Origin: Candidatus Zixiibacteriota bacterium
Lineage (GTDB): Bacteria > Electryoneota > B3-LCP
Length of the DNA stretch: 61,689 bases
NCBI GenBank assembly: GCA_003599535.1
Contig: QZKQ01000124.1
Coordinates: 1 to 61,689, forward strand
Reading direction: 5' to 3'
The notes beneath the pieces are model-generated. The model worked only from the letters and a program-made list of their open reading frames with translations, searched no databases and had not been told where the DNA came from. Made by a program: the position numbers and the translations under genes. Shown here piece by piece: positions 41,032-50,366 of this stretch. Each line of letters starts with the position of its first letter. Within the stretch, counting starts at the first letter, position 1.

Positions 41032-43851
41032 CTATTTCACCAGCACCGCCTTCTGAGTCAGCGTCTTCCCGCCCGCCTCCAGCCGGTAAAGGTACAGCCC
41101 CGTAGCCAGACCGGAAGCGTCCCAGGTGACCCGGTGCCAACCGGCTTCGAAGCGGCCGTCGGCCAGCACGGCCACGGCCTGCCCCGCGGTGTTATAGACG
41201 GTCAGGCGCCCCCGGCCCGCTTCGGGCAGGGCGAAGTGGATTTCGGTCGAAGGATTGAACGGATTGGGGAAATTCTGCGACAGGAGGTATTCCTGCGGCA
41301 GCGACACGACGGGGCTCGTTCCTCCGACCTCTCCCGGGAAGGGTTCGCCGGTGCAGGCCCAGTCGTGCACCATCGCTTCCCCGTCGCCGGAGAGTTTGGT
41401 GTAGGTGAAATAACTGGAATCCCACTTCACCCCGGAAGCATACTGCCCGGTGTAGCCCACGTAGGTATACGTCCCCGCTGCGGCGGTGGACGGCACGTTC
41501 TGGAAACGGCTGCGGGTGACGTTGGCTCCCGCAGGCATGCCCACGGTCACCGGCCCCAGCATGGGCCCCTGCCAGGTACCGCCGGGAATCTGCTGCATGA
41601 TCCAGGCGTTGACCGTCTGGTACATCCCGGAGACGTTCGCGAGCTGGGCGTTGTAGGTGAACTGCCCGCCGCCGGGGGGGATCTGAATGGGGGCGCCCAC
41701 CGGCGTCAGAGTGATTTCCACCGGAGCGCCCGGCCCGCCGACGGGGGTCAGGCTGGCCGCGCTCAAGCGCACTTCGTCCAGGAAGCCGCCGTCGCGGGTG
41801 ACGCTGGCGTCGGTCCACAGGCGGTAGCGCAGGCGCAGGGCGGTGGCGGACCCGGCGTAGGCCGACAGGTCATGGCTTTCCAGTGACCATCCGTCCTGGC
41901 GGCTGTTGTGCGCCGCCACCGGGGTCCAGTTCGTGCCGTTGGTGGACACTTCGGCGAACAGGGTGTCGTAGTTGGTTTCGCAGTTGAAGCGGGTGCGATA
42001 GGACAGGGTGGCGAAATCGAAGTCCGCCAGGTTGACGGTATTGTTGTAGGTGCAGGAGATGTTCAGGCTGCTGCCGTAGCTGCCGCCGGGGCTGTCGGAC
42101 AGCGATTGGCTGCCGGAATAGGCATTGCCGGACAGCCCCCAGGTTCCCTGTGGCGTCCAGGCGCCCAGGCCGGTTTCGAAGCCGTCGTTGACCAGGGGCT
42201 GCGGGCCGTAGAGCACGAAGGGGGCCATGCCCGACGTCAGCACCACCGGAATATCCACCAGCGCCCCGGTCAGGAACGATCTGACCCGCAGGGTGTATTC
42301 GCCTTCGTACACGTTGGGGAAGGAGAAAATCCCCATGGCGTTGGTCACGGCGGTGTCGTAGGGGGTGTCCAACAGGATCAACTGGGCGCTCATGTATCCG
42401 CCCCCCACGTTGTGAATCGTGCCGTAGAAATTCATCAGGTCCGCCGGTTCCAGGGCCGCGTCCACCCGGGTGGGAGCCCCCTGGGCCACCGTCACGCCGG
42501 TCACGTGCTTGGGCCAGTAGCCCCAACTGGCGATATCCACATTGTAGGTCCCCGGCATCAGGGGATAATGCCAGTCGCCCACGTCGGGATCGGTGAAGAC
42601 GGCGTGGTCGTCGCGCCCCTGGATCATGACCGTGGCGTCCAGCGGCTGACCGGTCAGGGTATCGGTCACCAGCCCGCGCAGGCCCCGGTGCGCGAATTGC
42701 ATGTAGTTCAGCATGGACTGCCGGTTATCGTTCCAGAAGCCGGGCAGGGTGGTGGCGGAAGGCCATTTGATGGTGGAAATCTCCATGGTGATGTCCATGT
42801 CCCCCATCCAGTGGTAGCTCCAGTCCTGCAGGCCGCCGTTCAACTGGTACCAGTCCACCCCGTTGACCGTGCCGTGGAAGAACCCGCCGCTGTTGTTGTT
42901 CCACATGGGCAGGTTGGTGGCGGTATAGGTCAGGGCCGATTCCGAGATCCAGTCGTTGTTGTCAGTCAGGAACTTGTTGGCCTGGGGATCCCAGCAGGCA
43001 TCCCAGGGGTAATTGGCCACCAGGGCGCCGCCGTGGAAGTTGGCCGACATGACCGGGTAGTGGGCGAAGCCCCAGTTCATGACGTCTGCCGTCTCGATCT
43101 GTCGCCCGGCGGTGGTGTTGACGGGGTCGTCCACCCGGTCGGGGAAGTTGCGGTTCAGGTCCACTCCGTTGGCGTTGTAGCGGCTGCCGGCGGCGGTGCC
43201 GTCGGGGTTCATGGACGGCAGGATCCAGATCTCGGTGTCGTCCACCAACTGGGTAACCTGGGGGTCAACGCCGTAGTTGCTCACCAGGTGATTGATCAGG
43301 TACATGCACATTTCCTTGCCCACCACCTCGTCGCCGTGCATGGCCGCGACGTAGCGGAATTCCAGCTCGTCCTCTTCGGCCGCCACGTTATCGGAGATCT
43401 TCATGAACCACAGCGCCCGCCCCTGCACCGTGGGGCCGATGTTGTACAGTTGGCAGAGGCTGGGGTGGGCCGCGGCGAGGCCTTGCAGCTCGGCCACCAT
43501 GGTTTCGTAGGTGTGGTAGTCGTCGGTTTCGTCCAGCACGCCGGCGGCGCGTTCGGCCTGCCAGCGGAGGAAGCCTTCGTATCCTTCGTTGGGGATGGCC
43601 TCCAGCCGGTAGCCCAGCGAGCGCAGCAGGTTGACCTCATCGAGGTTCAGGTAGACCTCCACCGTGGGCCGGCCCTCGGCCACCGAAGCGCGGTCCACCT
43701 CCAGGTTCAGGGCGGCCAGTTCGCGCAGGGCGGCTTCATCGGGCAGATGGACCCGGTGCGGAGTGCGGTCGAAGAAGCGGGTATCGGCGGCCTGGGCAGC
43801 AAGGCTCAGCAGGCCGAGGGCGAGAAGAACGGTAAGAACAAGACGCGGCAT
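41032..43851 (-). CDS. Exported M14 zinc carboxypeptidase with T9SS sorting domain
   Basis: 939 residues, GGAGGAG ahead of ATG 43851; signal peptide ends near AAQA. The M14 domain (about 105-385) has zinc ligands His172 and Glu175 (AAMHGDEVVG), His273 (SANFHGG), the substrate-binding NGVDLNRNFPD, and the catalytic Glu357 in DITMEIST. A CarboxypepD_reg-like domain follows (about 390-480, GLRGLVTDTLTGQPL), then a second regulatory beta-sandwich, a carbohydrate-binding or MAM-like jelly roll (about 570-705, NDGFETGLGAW ... GGFLDEVRLSA), the shared module 711-841 described in the findings, and a sorting domain from 849 (NFPNPFNPSTEI to QKAVLVK). It should digest peptides outside the cell or at the surface. 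Confidence 0.92.
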   Translation of the reverse strand: MPRLVLTVLLALGLLSLAAQAADTRFFDRTPHRVHLPDEAALRELAALNLEVDRASVAEGRPTVEVYLNLDEVNLLRSLGYRLEAIPNEGYEGFLRWQAERAAGVLDETDDYHTYETMVAELQGLAAAHPSLCQLYNIGPTVQGRALWFMKISDNVAAEEDELEFRYVAAMHGDEVVGKEMCMYLINHLVSNYGVDPQVTQLVDDTEIWILPSMNPDGTAAGSRYNANGVDLNRNFPDRVDDPVNTTAGRQIETADVMNWGFAHYPVMSANFHGGALVANYPWDACWDPQANKFLTDNNDWISESALTYTATNLPMWNNNSGGFFHGTVNGVDWYQLNGGLQDWSYHWMGDMDITMEISTIKWPSATTLPGFWNDNRQSMLNYMQFAHRGLRGLVTDTLTGQPLDATVMIQGRDDHAVFTDPDVGDWHYPLMPGTYNVDIASWGYWPKHVTGVTVAQGAPTRVDAALEPADLMNFYGTIHNVGGGYMSAQLILLDTPYDTAVTNAMGIFSFPNVYEGEYTLRVRSFLTGALVDIPVVLTSGMAPFVLYGPQPLVNDGFETGLGAWTPQGTWGLSGNAYSGSQSLSDSPGGSYGSSLNISCTYNNTVNLADFDFATLSYRTRFNCETNYDTLFAEVSTNGTNWTPVAAHNSRQDGWSLESHDLSAYAGSATALRLRYRLWTDASVTRDGGFLDEVRLSAASLTPVGGPGAPVEITLTPVGAPIQIPPGGGQFTYNAQLANVSGMYQTVNAWIMQQIPGGTWQGPMLGPVTVGMPAGANVTRSRFQNVPSTAAAGTYTYVGYTGQYASGVKWDSSYFTYTKLSGDGEAMVHDWACTGEPFPGEVGGTSPVVSLPQEYLLSQNFPNPFNPSTEIHFALPEAGRGRLTVYNTAGQAVAVLADGRFEAGWHRVTWDASGLATGLYLYRLEAGGKTLTQKAVLVK

Positions 43852-43987
43852 GGCTCCTCCGAGCGTTAAGAGCAGTCAGGGAAGGGGTTGGAAGGATATA
43901 ATATAGCAAAAGAAACGGGGGAAGGCAAGAGGAAAGTCTGGCGTAGAAAGAATTACAGGGTGATGACAGTACCGTTTGCAGGAACGG

Positions 43988-44017
43988 AAAACCCGGCTCG
44001 CGACTGAGTCGGGTTTT
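43988..44017 (-). terminator. Terminator of katE
   Basis: AAAACCCG / CGGGTTTT with additional CTC / GAG pairing around a short loop, 25 nt past the katE stop. The A/T arms give a U-tract in both directions; the plus-strand side is longer (CGCTTTTTT). Confidence 0.8.
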
Positions 44018-44042
44018 CGCTTTTTTCCATCCCTCGACGATC

Positions 44043-46166
44043 TCACGCCGGGACCTGCTCCTTTTTCTCCCGGTCCCAGTGCCGGTGACGGGCAATGGCG
44101 AAAGTGAATTCCTGTTTGAATTCGTCCATTTTCCCGGTGTTGCGGGTGGTAACCACGCCCATGTCGGCCACTACCGGTCCGTTGGGATCGGCGCCGGCAA
44201 TTTTCACTCCGGTGATGCTGGAGGCCTCCAGCAGCATGCACCCTTCGCCGTTGGCTGCGATGGGCTTGCAATGCTTGTATGCCTCACTGACGAAGTGCAG
44301 GGCGTAACCCTGTTGCTTCAGGGTATCCACGTGTTGGCCGCCGGGGATGTACACCGCGTCGAACACGATGGAGCCGGTGGTGATGTAGCTCTTATCCACC
44401 TCCATCTCCTGCCCGTCCGCCGCCTTGACCATGCCCAGGTGCTGCGAGATGATCTGGGCTTTGGCCCCACCGTTCTTCAGGGCTTCCTTCACCTGCATGA
44501 CTTCGTCGTGATTGTACCCTTCGGCCAGCAGCACCGCCACCTTTCGGGATTTTATGGTATCCTTAACCGTGTTCTCCTGGCTCAAGTTGGGGGATTTCTT
44601 CGTCCCGCCGGTGGGCCCTTTCTGCGCCGGGGGAGGCACGCCGATGCCATCGGCCACGCGCACGGCCATGTCGCCGTCCACATTGTTGAAAAGCTCCACC
44701 ACTCGCTTGCGGATTTCGGGGTCCATAACCTTGCCCAGTTCGAAGTGCAAAGCCTTGATGATGTGCTCCTTTTCCGGGTCGGACATGCTGTTCCAGAAGA
44801 GCCTGGCCTGGCTGAAGTGATCGTTGAACTTGTCACTGCGGTTGCGGATCTTCTGCCCTTCCACCTTCTCCATGTAGTGCTCGTAGCCACCCTCGTCCAC
44901 CGCCGCCGGGCGTGGTTTGTTGTCGCCCAAAGCGTTGGGGAAGTAGCTGATCTCCCCGCGATTAATGGTGGTGCGGTGATAGCCTTCGCGCTGGTTGTTG
45001 CTGATGGGCGCCACCGGCCTATTGATGGGAATTTCGTGGAAATTGGGGCCACCCAGGCGGATCAATTGTGTATCCAGGTAGGAGAACAGTCGCCCTTGCA
45101 GCAGGGGATCGTTGGAGAAGTCAATCCCCGGCACCACGTTGGCGGGGCAGAAGGCCACCTGTTCGGTTTCGGCGAAGAAATTTTCCGGATTGCGGTTCAG
45201 GGTCATCTTCCCGATCCAGCGAATCGGCACGTCCTCTTCCGGCCAGATCTTGGTGGCGTCGAGGATGTCAAAATCGAACTTGTGTTCATCTTCCTCTTCC
45301 AGCAGTTGCACGCCCAGCTCGAATTCCGGGTAATCTCCCATCTCGATGGCTTCCCACAAGTCGCGACGATTGAAGTCGGGATCCTTTCCCGCGATCTTCT
45401 GGGTTTCATCCCAGGTCAGGGAATGGACTCCCAGCAGCGGCCGCCAGTGGAATTTTACGAAGCGGCCCTTGCCTTGGGCGTTGACGAAACGGAAGGTGTT
45501 GACCCCGAACCCTTCCATCATGCGGAAGCTGCGGGGCAGCGCCCGGTCGGACAGCAGCCACATCATCATATGGGTGACTTCCGGCAAGTTACCGACGAAA
45601 TCCCAGAAGGTGTCGTGGGCCGCCGAAGCCTGGGGCATCTGGTGGTGCTGTTCGGGCTTGATGGAATGCACCAGGTCGGGGAACTTGATGGCATCCACGA
45701 TGAAGAACACGGGGATGTTGTTGCCCACCAAGTCGTAGTTGCCCTCTTCGGTGTAAAACTTGGTGGCGAAGCCGCGCACATCGCGCACGGTGTCCGCCGA
45801 ACCCCGGAACCCCACCACCGTGGAGAAACGGACGAACACCGGGGTTTTCTTTCCGGGATCCTGAAGAAATGCCGCCCGGGTGTACTCCGTCATCGGCTCA
45901 TACACTTGAAAATAGCCGTGTGCCCCCGACCCCCGGGCGTGCACCACTCGTTCAGGGATGCGCTCGTGGTCGAAATGCGTCAACTTTTCGCGGAAGTGAA
46001 AATCCTCCAGCAGAGTTGGCCCGCGGACTCCGGCCTTAAGGGAATTATCGGTGTGGCTGACGCGCACCCCCTGATTCGTGGTGAGAAATTCCCGTTCCGG
46101 ATCCTCGCGGACTTCGTCCAACTGATCCTGCTTGCTATTCTCGTCAATAGTCCTTCTGTCGCTCAT
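44043..46166 (-). CDS. katE: Large-subunit catalase (HPII type)
   Basis: 707 residues, AGGAGG before the start. It dismutates hydrogen peroxide. The catalase core contains [14 protein letters not shown] with the distal His, [19 protein letters not shown] with the distal Asn, and [18 protein letters not shown] with the proximal heme Tyr. Residues about 545-700 form the flavodoxin/DJ-1-like domain specific to the large-subunit clade ([38 protein letters not shown]). It stands alone between a terminator and a divergent sugar-dehydrogenase unit. Confidence 0.97.
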   Translation of the reverse strand: MSDRRTIDENSKQDQLDEVREDPEREFLTTNQGVRVSHTDNSLKAGVRGPTLLEDFHFREKLTHFDHERIPERVVHARGSGAHGYFQVYEPMTEYTRAAFLQDPGKKTPVFVRFSTVVGFRGSADTVRDVRGFATKFYTEEGNYDLVGNNIPVFFIVDAIKFPDLVHSIKPEQHHQMPQASAAHDTFWDFVGNLPEVTHMMMWLLSDRALPRSFRMMEGFGVNTFRFVNAQGKGRFVKFHWRPLLGVHSLTWDETQKIAGKDPDFNRRDLWEAIEMGDYPEFELGVQLLEEEDEHKFDFDILDATKIWPEEDVPIRWIGKMTLNRNPENFFAETEQVAFCPANVVPGIDFSNDPLLQGRLFSYLDTQLIRLGGPNFHEIPINRPVAPISNNQREGYHRTTINRGEISYFPNALGDNKPRPAAVDEGGYEHYMEKVEGQKIRNRSDKFNDHFSQARLFWNSMSDPEKEHIIKALHFELGKVMDPEIRKRVVELFNNVDGDMAVRVADGIGVPPPAQKGPTGGTKKSPNLSQENTVKDTIKSRKVAVLLAEGYNHDEVMQVKEALKNGGAKAQIISQHLGMVKAADGQEMEVDKSYITTGSIVFDAVYIPGGQHVDTLKQQGYALHFVSEAYKHCKPIAANGEGCMLLEASSITGVKIAGADPNGPVVADMGVVTTRNTGKMDEFKQEFTFAIARHRHWDREKKEQVPA

Positions 46167-46428
46167 GGCTAGGAGCCCTCCTGATATATAGGGTTTATGT
46201 CATGAAAGGTATGTGCCGGCAAATCCCAAGGAATATCTGTGGGAAGAGGGCGGGATGGTGTGCTCCGCAGGAGGTGGAATATCGAAGGTGTACGAAATCA
46301 AGAGGGAGTACGGCAGGGTGGATCTAAAGTTGGCAAGCGAAAGATCAGCCAACCTCCTCCCCCCTCCCCCGTATCACCCTCATCTTGTGAAGCATTTCCC
46401 GCAGTATTACTTCGGAAAGGAGACCGCC

Positions 46429-47913
46429 ATGAGGCCCTTTCGTGGTTTGATCGCTGGATTATTCATTCCCCTGTTGCTGCTTTCCGGCTGCTATTTCATT
46501 CGCGGCACCGAAGGCGGGGGCCAAGCCGAGTTCGACGCCCCCCGGGACATTGACCCCGACGACGTCGCCCTGCCGGAAGGCTACCGCATCGAAGCTGTGG
46601 CCGCCAACCTCACCTACCCCACCGGCGTCGCCTTCGACGACCAGGGAGGCGTCTACGTGGTGGAATCGGGCTATTCGTACGGCGAGGACTGGACTGAACC
46701 GCGCCTGCTGCAGATTGGCGACAACGGCCAATTCCGGCAGATCGCCCGGGGGGACAGCGACGGCCCCTGGACCGCGGTCACCTTCCATGACGGCGACTTC
46801 TTCATCTCTTCGGGCAATGTGCTGCACGGCGGGCGCATTCTGCGGATTTCACCCGACGGCCGCATGCGGGCCATCGTGGAAGACCTGCCCAGCTACGGCG
46901 ACCACCACACCAACGGCGCCACCGCCGGGCCGGGCGGCTGGATCTACTTCGGCCAGGGCACGGCCACCAATTCCGGCGTGGTGGGCCCGGACAACGCCGA
47001 ATTCGGCTGGCTGCACCGCTTCCCCGGCTTCCACGACATCCCGGGCCAGGACATCGTCCTCTCCGGCGTGAACTATACCTCGGAGAATCCCCTGACGCCG
47101 GAGGATGACGAGGTCACTACCGGGGCTTACGTACCCTTCGGCACCCCCACGGAACCGGGGCAGGTCATCCCCGGGCGGCTCCCCTGCAACGGTTCCATCA
47201 TGCGGGTGCGGCCTGACGGCAGCGGCCTGGAACTGGTGGCCTGGGGATTCCGCAACCCCTTCGGCCTGGCTTTCACCGCGGACGGGCAGCTCTACTGCAC
47301 CGACAACATGTACGACCTGCGCGGCAGCCGCCCCCTGTTCGGCGCCGGCGACCTGCTGTGGAAGGTGGAATCAGGCAAATGGTACGGCTGGCCCGACTTC
47401 CACGGCCATCACAAGCTGACCATGGACGAACGCTACAAGCCCCAGGGCGACGACCCGGTGCAGGCGCTGCTGGCTGAACCGCCCAACGAACCGCCCGACC
47501 CGGCCGCCATCCTGGCGGTGCACTCTTCCTCGGATGGTTTCGACTTCTCCCGCAATCCGGCCTTCGGATATGTAGGCCAGGCGTTCATCGCCCAGTTGGG
47601 GGATGAGACGCCCGGCACGGGCAAGGTGTTCGATCCGGTCGGTTTCAAGGTCGTGCGGGTGGAGGTGGATGAAGGCATCATCCACGACTTCGCCGTCAAC
47701 CGGGGGGATCACAATGGGCCGGCTTCATTCCTGAACCGCGGCGGCCTGGAACGGCCCGTGGCCTGCCGCTTCGATCCTTCCGGCACGGCCCTGTACGTGG
47801 TGGACTTCGGCGTCCTGTTGCAGGACGAGGCGGGGCCGCATCCCCAGCCCAACACCGGAGTCCTGTGGCGCATCACGTCGGCGTCCCACCAACGCGATCA
47901 GGCGGGGAGGTGA
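46429..47913 (+). CDS. Lipoprotein sorbosone/PQQ-type sugar dehydrogenase
   Basis: 494 residues from ATG 46429, preceded by AAGGAGA; lipobox LLLSGC with Cys21. The mature protein is a six-bladed propeller of the soluble glucose/sorbosone dehydrogenase family: LPEGYRIEAVAANLTYPTGVAFD, YGDHHTNGATAGPGGWIYFGQG (catalytic-His blade), AWGFRNPFGLAF and RPVACRFDPSGTALYVVDFG. Members oxidise aldoses or sorbosone, many with PQQ. A c-type cytochrome gene follows immediately and is the likely electron acceptor. Anchoring as a lipoprotein implies periplasmic or surface oxidation of sugars. Confidence 0.88.
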   Translation: MRPFRGLIAGLFIPLLLLSGCYFIRGTEGGGQAEFDAPRDIDPDDVALPEGYRIEAVAANLTYPTGVAFDDQGGVYVVESGYSYGEDWTEPRLLQIGDNGQFRQIARGDSDGPWTAVTFHDGDFFISSGNVLHGGRILRISPDGRMRAIVEDLPSYGDHHTNGATAGPGGWIYFGQGTATNSGVVGPDNAEFGWLHRFPGFHDIPGQDIVLSGVNYTSENPLTPEDDEVTTGAYVPFGTPTEPGQVIPGRLPCNGSIMRVRPDGSGLELVAWGFRNPFGLAFTADGQLYCTDNMYDLRGSRPLFGAGDLLWKVESGKWYGWPDFHGHHKLTMDERYKPQGDDPVQALLAEPPNEPPDPAAILAVHSSSDGFDFSRNPAFGYVGQAFIAQLGDETPGTGKVFDPVGFKVVRVEVDEGIIHDFAVNRGDHNGPASFLNRGGLERPVACRFDPSGTALYVVDFGVLLQDEAGPHPQPNTGVLWRITSASHQRDQAGR

Positions 47914-47915
47914 GC

Positions 47916-48257
47916 ATGAAAGCCTATCACATGGCGCTGGCGGCCGCCGCGCTGATCCTCCTGTCGGGATGCGGTTCCGGCCGCCGCACCGAACCGCTGC
48001 GCGGCCCGCTGCAGATCGAATCCCAGGAGGTGGCCCAGGGGCAGAAGCATTTCATGGACCATTGCCACCAGTGCCATCCCCAAGGTTCGGGAGGGGTGGG
48101 GCCATCCATCGTGGACAAGCCGCTGCCGGACATTGCCATCCGCACGCAGATTCGCCAGGGGGTGGGGGCCATGCCCGCCTTCAGTGAAGAGCACCTCAGC
48201 GATTCGGCAGTAGACCAGATTCTCGCCTACATCAACGCGCTGCAGGATAACGAATAA
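47916..48257 (+). CDS. Lipoprotein c-type cytochrome
   Basis: 113 residues. Lipobox LLSGC (Cys19), heme motif CHQCH at 50-54 and likely distal Met in VGAMPAFSE, so a single class-I heme c attached to the membrane. Its start is 3 nt past the stop of the sugar dehydrogenase, so the two form one operon and the cytochrome should take electrons from the enzyme. A clear terminator follows. Confidence 0.92.
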   Translation: MKAYHMALAAAALILLSGCGSGRRTEPLRGPLQIESQEVAQGQKHFMDHCHQCHPQGSGGVGPSIVDKPLPDIAIRTQIRQGVGAMPAFSEEHLSDSAVDQILAYINALQDNE

Positions 48258-48303
48258 CCGTCGAGTCCCCGCCCTACCGTGGCGGCTGGGGAAGCCTTCG
48301 ACG

Positions 48304-48340
48304 ACGGCCGGAGCGACCCTCCGGCCGTTCTTCTGCTTCC
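48304..48340 (+). terminator. Terminator of the sugar dehydrogenase/cytochrome operon
   Basis: ACGGCCGGA / TCCGGCCGT 9-bp stem, 7-nt loop, then a pyrimidine tail TCTTCTGCTTCC. Confidence 0.78.
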
Positions 48341-48383
48341 ACCCGACAAGGCGAAAATATCAGCATGAAGCCCACAATATCTC

Positions 48384-48412
48384 TTGACTTCAGGTCAAAA
48401 ATGGAGTATATT
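48384..48412 (+). promoter_or_regulatory. Promoter of the 549-aa exported protein gene
   Basis: TTGACT (48384-48389), 17-nt spacer, TATATT (48407-48412); leader of about 85 nt to the start at 48504. Confidence 0.9.
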
Positions 48413-48503
48413 GCAATGGCTCTCTGACGCACTGATTCGCTTCCACCTGCGACGATCATGGGGGATCATTCATAGTCACCTACATTAGCCCGAGGAGGTA
48501 GCG

Positions 48504-50153
48504 ATGAGAGTTTGGCATTCCTGTATCATCTTCGGCCTGGCGGCGCTGCTGCTGGGTCTCTCCCCACAGGCATCCGCCCAGATTGTCCAGAGCGGCAACT
48601 TCATCCTGGACCTGGCGCAGGCCCAGGGCCAGAATCCCCAGGGCGTCATCCTGGAAACCGACGTCGAGCTGCTGTCCAACACCGGCTTCGAGACCGGCTC
48701 ATTCCCACCCTGGACCCACGACGGCGCCTGGACCATCTCCACCACCACTCCCCACACCGGCACCTACTGCGCTTACGACGTCGGCAACCACTGGGTGCGC
48801 CAGGAAATCACCCCCACGCCGGCGGACCAGATCGTCTCCGCCACCCTGTGGATGCGGCAGCCGGAAGACCAGATTTCGGCCATTGATTTCTTCTACAGCA
48901 ACGGCACCTATTCCGAGGACTTGATCTGGCCGACGCCCAACTGGACGCAGTTCAACGTGACCAGCTTCATTGATCCCGGCACGGTGGTTACCGCCATCCG
49001 CATCTGGGGGTACTCGGGCGGCGGCGGCCTCCCGGATGAAACCTTCATTGATGACGTCTCCATCCAGACCGCGGGCGGCATCCCCAATGTCCAGGTGACG
49101 CTGACACCCGTCAACCCGCCCATTCAGATCCCGGCGGGGGGCGGCACCTTCACCTTCTCGGCGCAGCTTCAGAATCTATCCGGCGCATTCCAGTCGGTGA
49201 ACGCCTGGATCATGCAGCAGACTCCCTCGGGCGTGTGGCAGGGGCCGCTGCTGGGACCGCTGGTGATTGACATGCCGGCGGGCGCCAATGTAACCCGGGA
49301 ACGCTTCCAGAATGTCCCTTCCACTGCCGCCCCGGGAACCTACACCTACTGCGGATTCGTGGGCACCTACAACCCGACGGTGGTGTACGACAGCAGCTAC
49401 TTCACTTACGTCAAGCTCTCCGGCGACGGGGAGACCCTGGTGGGCGACTGGAATTGCGCCGGGCAGGCTTTCCCGGGCGAAACCATCGCCGGGATCACGG
49501 AAGGCGCGGTGGCCGTTCCCGATGACGATCCCTTCGACGTGATTGACACGCTGTGGTGGACGGGCCCCATTGACCAGCATATCTTCAGCGGACAGACCCT
49601 GAGCTGGACTACGGACCTGTCCCAGATCGCCGCGGCCCGGCTGCAGATCAAGTACGGCCTGTGGAACAGCCCGGACCTGGCCATGGACGTCTATGTCAAC
49701 AATAACTACGTCGGCACGGTGATCGCGGACCAGGGCTACATCTCCCCCGGCCCGGAATATGCCCTCTGGGGCATCGGCAACTATATCGTGGCAGGACCGG
49801 ACGTCATCGAGGTGCGCGCCCAGACCGGCGGCGAGGCGGTCGTCGGCCACGTGGGAGTCGGGTACAAACCGTCCCTGGGTGAGGCGGTCGAGGCGCCCGC
49901 CCGCCTGAGCTTGACGCCCAACCCCTTCAATCCCACCACCACGCTACGCTTCGAGGTGCCGCAGGCCGAACGGGTCACACTGAGCATCTTCGATATCGCC
50001 GGCCGGGAGGTGGCGACGCTGGTGGACGGCATGCAGCAGCCGGGAAGCCACACGGTGACTTTCGACGCCAATGGATTGCCCTCTGGGGTCTACCTCTGCC
50101 GCCTGCAGGTCGGAGCGCAGACCACCACCGGAAAAATGGTGTTGATGAAGTAA
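48504..50153 (+). CDS. Exported T9SS protein with CBM-like domain and shared module
   Basis: 549 residues, GAGGAGGTAG upstream of ATG 48504; signal peptide ends near ASA. Residues about 55-190 look like a carbohydrate-binding jelly roll (LLSNTGFETGSFPPW ... FIDDVSIQTAG). Residues 196-326 are the shared module (VQVTLTPVNPPIQIP ... SSYFTYVKL ... GQAFPGE). Residues about 340-460 form a further beta-sandwich (VIDTLWWTGPIDQHIFSG ... NNYVGTVIADQGY). From about 467 a sorting domain (LTPNPFNPTTTLRFEV ... SGVYLCRL ... GKMVLMK). It carries no visible catalytic residues. Strong promoter and terminator; the next gene shares the same module and promoter type. Confidence 0.88.
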   Translation: MRVWHSCIIFGLAALLLGLSPQASAQIVQSGNFILDLAQAQGQNPQGVILETDVELLSNTGFETGSFPPWTHDGAWTISTTTPHTGTYCAYDVGNHWVRQEITPTPADQIVSATLWMRQPEDQISAIDFFYSNGTYSEDLIWPTPNWTQFNVTSFIDPGTVVTAIRIWGYSGGGGLPDETFIDDVSIQTAGGIPNVQVTLTPVNPPIQIPAGGGTFTFSAQLQNLSGAFQSVNAWIMQQTPSGVWQGPLLGPLVIDMPAGANVTRERFQNVPSTAAPGTYTYCGFVGTYNPTVVYDSSYFTYVKLSGDGETLVGDWNCAGQAFPGETIAGITEGAVAVPDDDPFDVIDTLWWTGPIDQHIFSGQTLSWTTDLSQIAAARLQIKYGLWNSPDLAMDVYVNNNYVGTVIADQGYISPGPEYALWGIGNYIVAGPDVIEVRAQTGGEAVVGHVGVGYKPSLGEAVEAPARLSLTPNPFNPTTTLRFEVPQAERVTLSIFDIAGREVATLVDGMQQPGSHTVTFDANGLPSGVYLCRLQVGAQTTTGKMVLMK

Positions 50154-50171
50154 AACGACAGATTTGCAATC

Positions 50172-50206
50172 AGGGCGGGCCTTGCGGTCCGCCCTCTTTC
50201 TTTTTA
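50172..50206 (+). terminator. Terminator of the 549-aa exported protein gene
   Basis: AGGGCGGGCC / GGTCCGCCCT stem (one G-T pair), TTGC loop, then CTTTCTTTTT. Confidence 0.9.
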
Positions 50207-50257
50207 ACCCGAGCCAATGTCAACAATTCAACAATTCAGAATTTTTCGAGGGAGTCC

Positions 50258-50286
50258 TTGACTTGGCGAAAAATTTGTGATATATT
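50258..50286 (+). promoter_or_regulatory. Promoter of the candidate selenoprotein gene
   Basis: TTGACT (50258-50263), 17-nt spacer, TATATT (50281-50286), the same boxes and spacing as the gene upstream. Leader of about 74 nt with GGAGGA before ATG 50367. Confidence 0.9.
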
Positions 50287-50366
50287 ATCCTATCTTGCCG
50301 GATTACTCCATCACTGCGCGATCTGTACCGAGCCATAACCGCCACTCTCAACGCACCGGAGGAGAC

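Noticed and set aside
46213-46428. Longer N-terminus for the sugar dehydrogenase
   Set aside because: The signal peptide and lipobox start at ATG 46429 with AAGGAGA in front; the upstream part is not protein-like.
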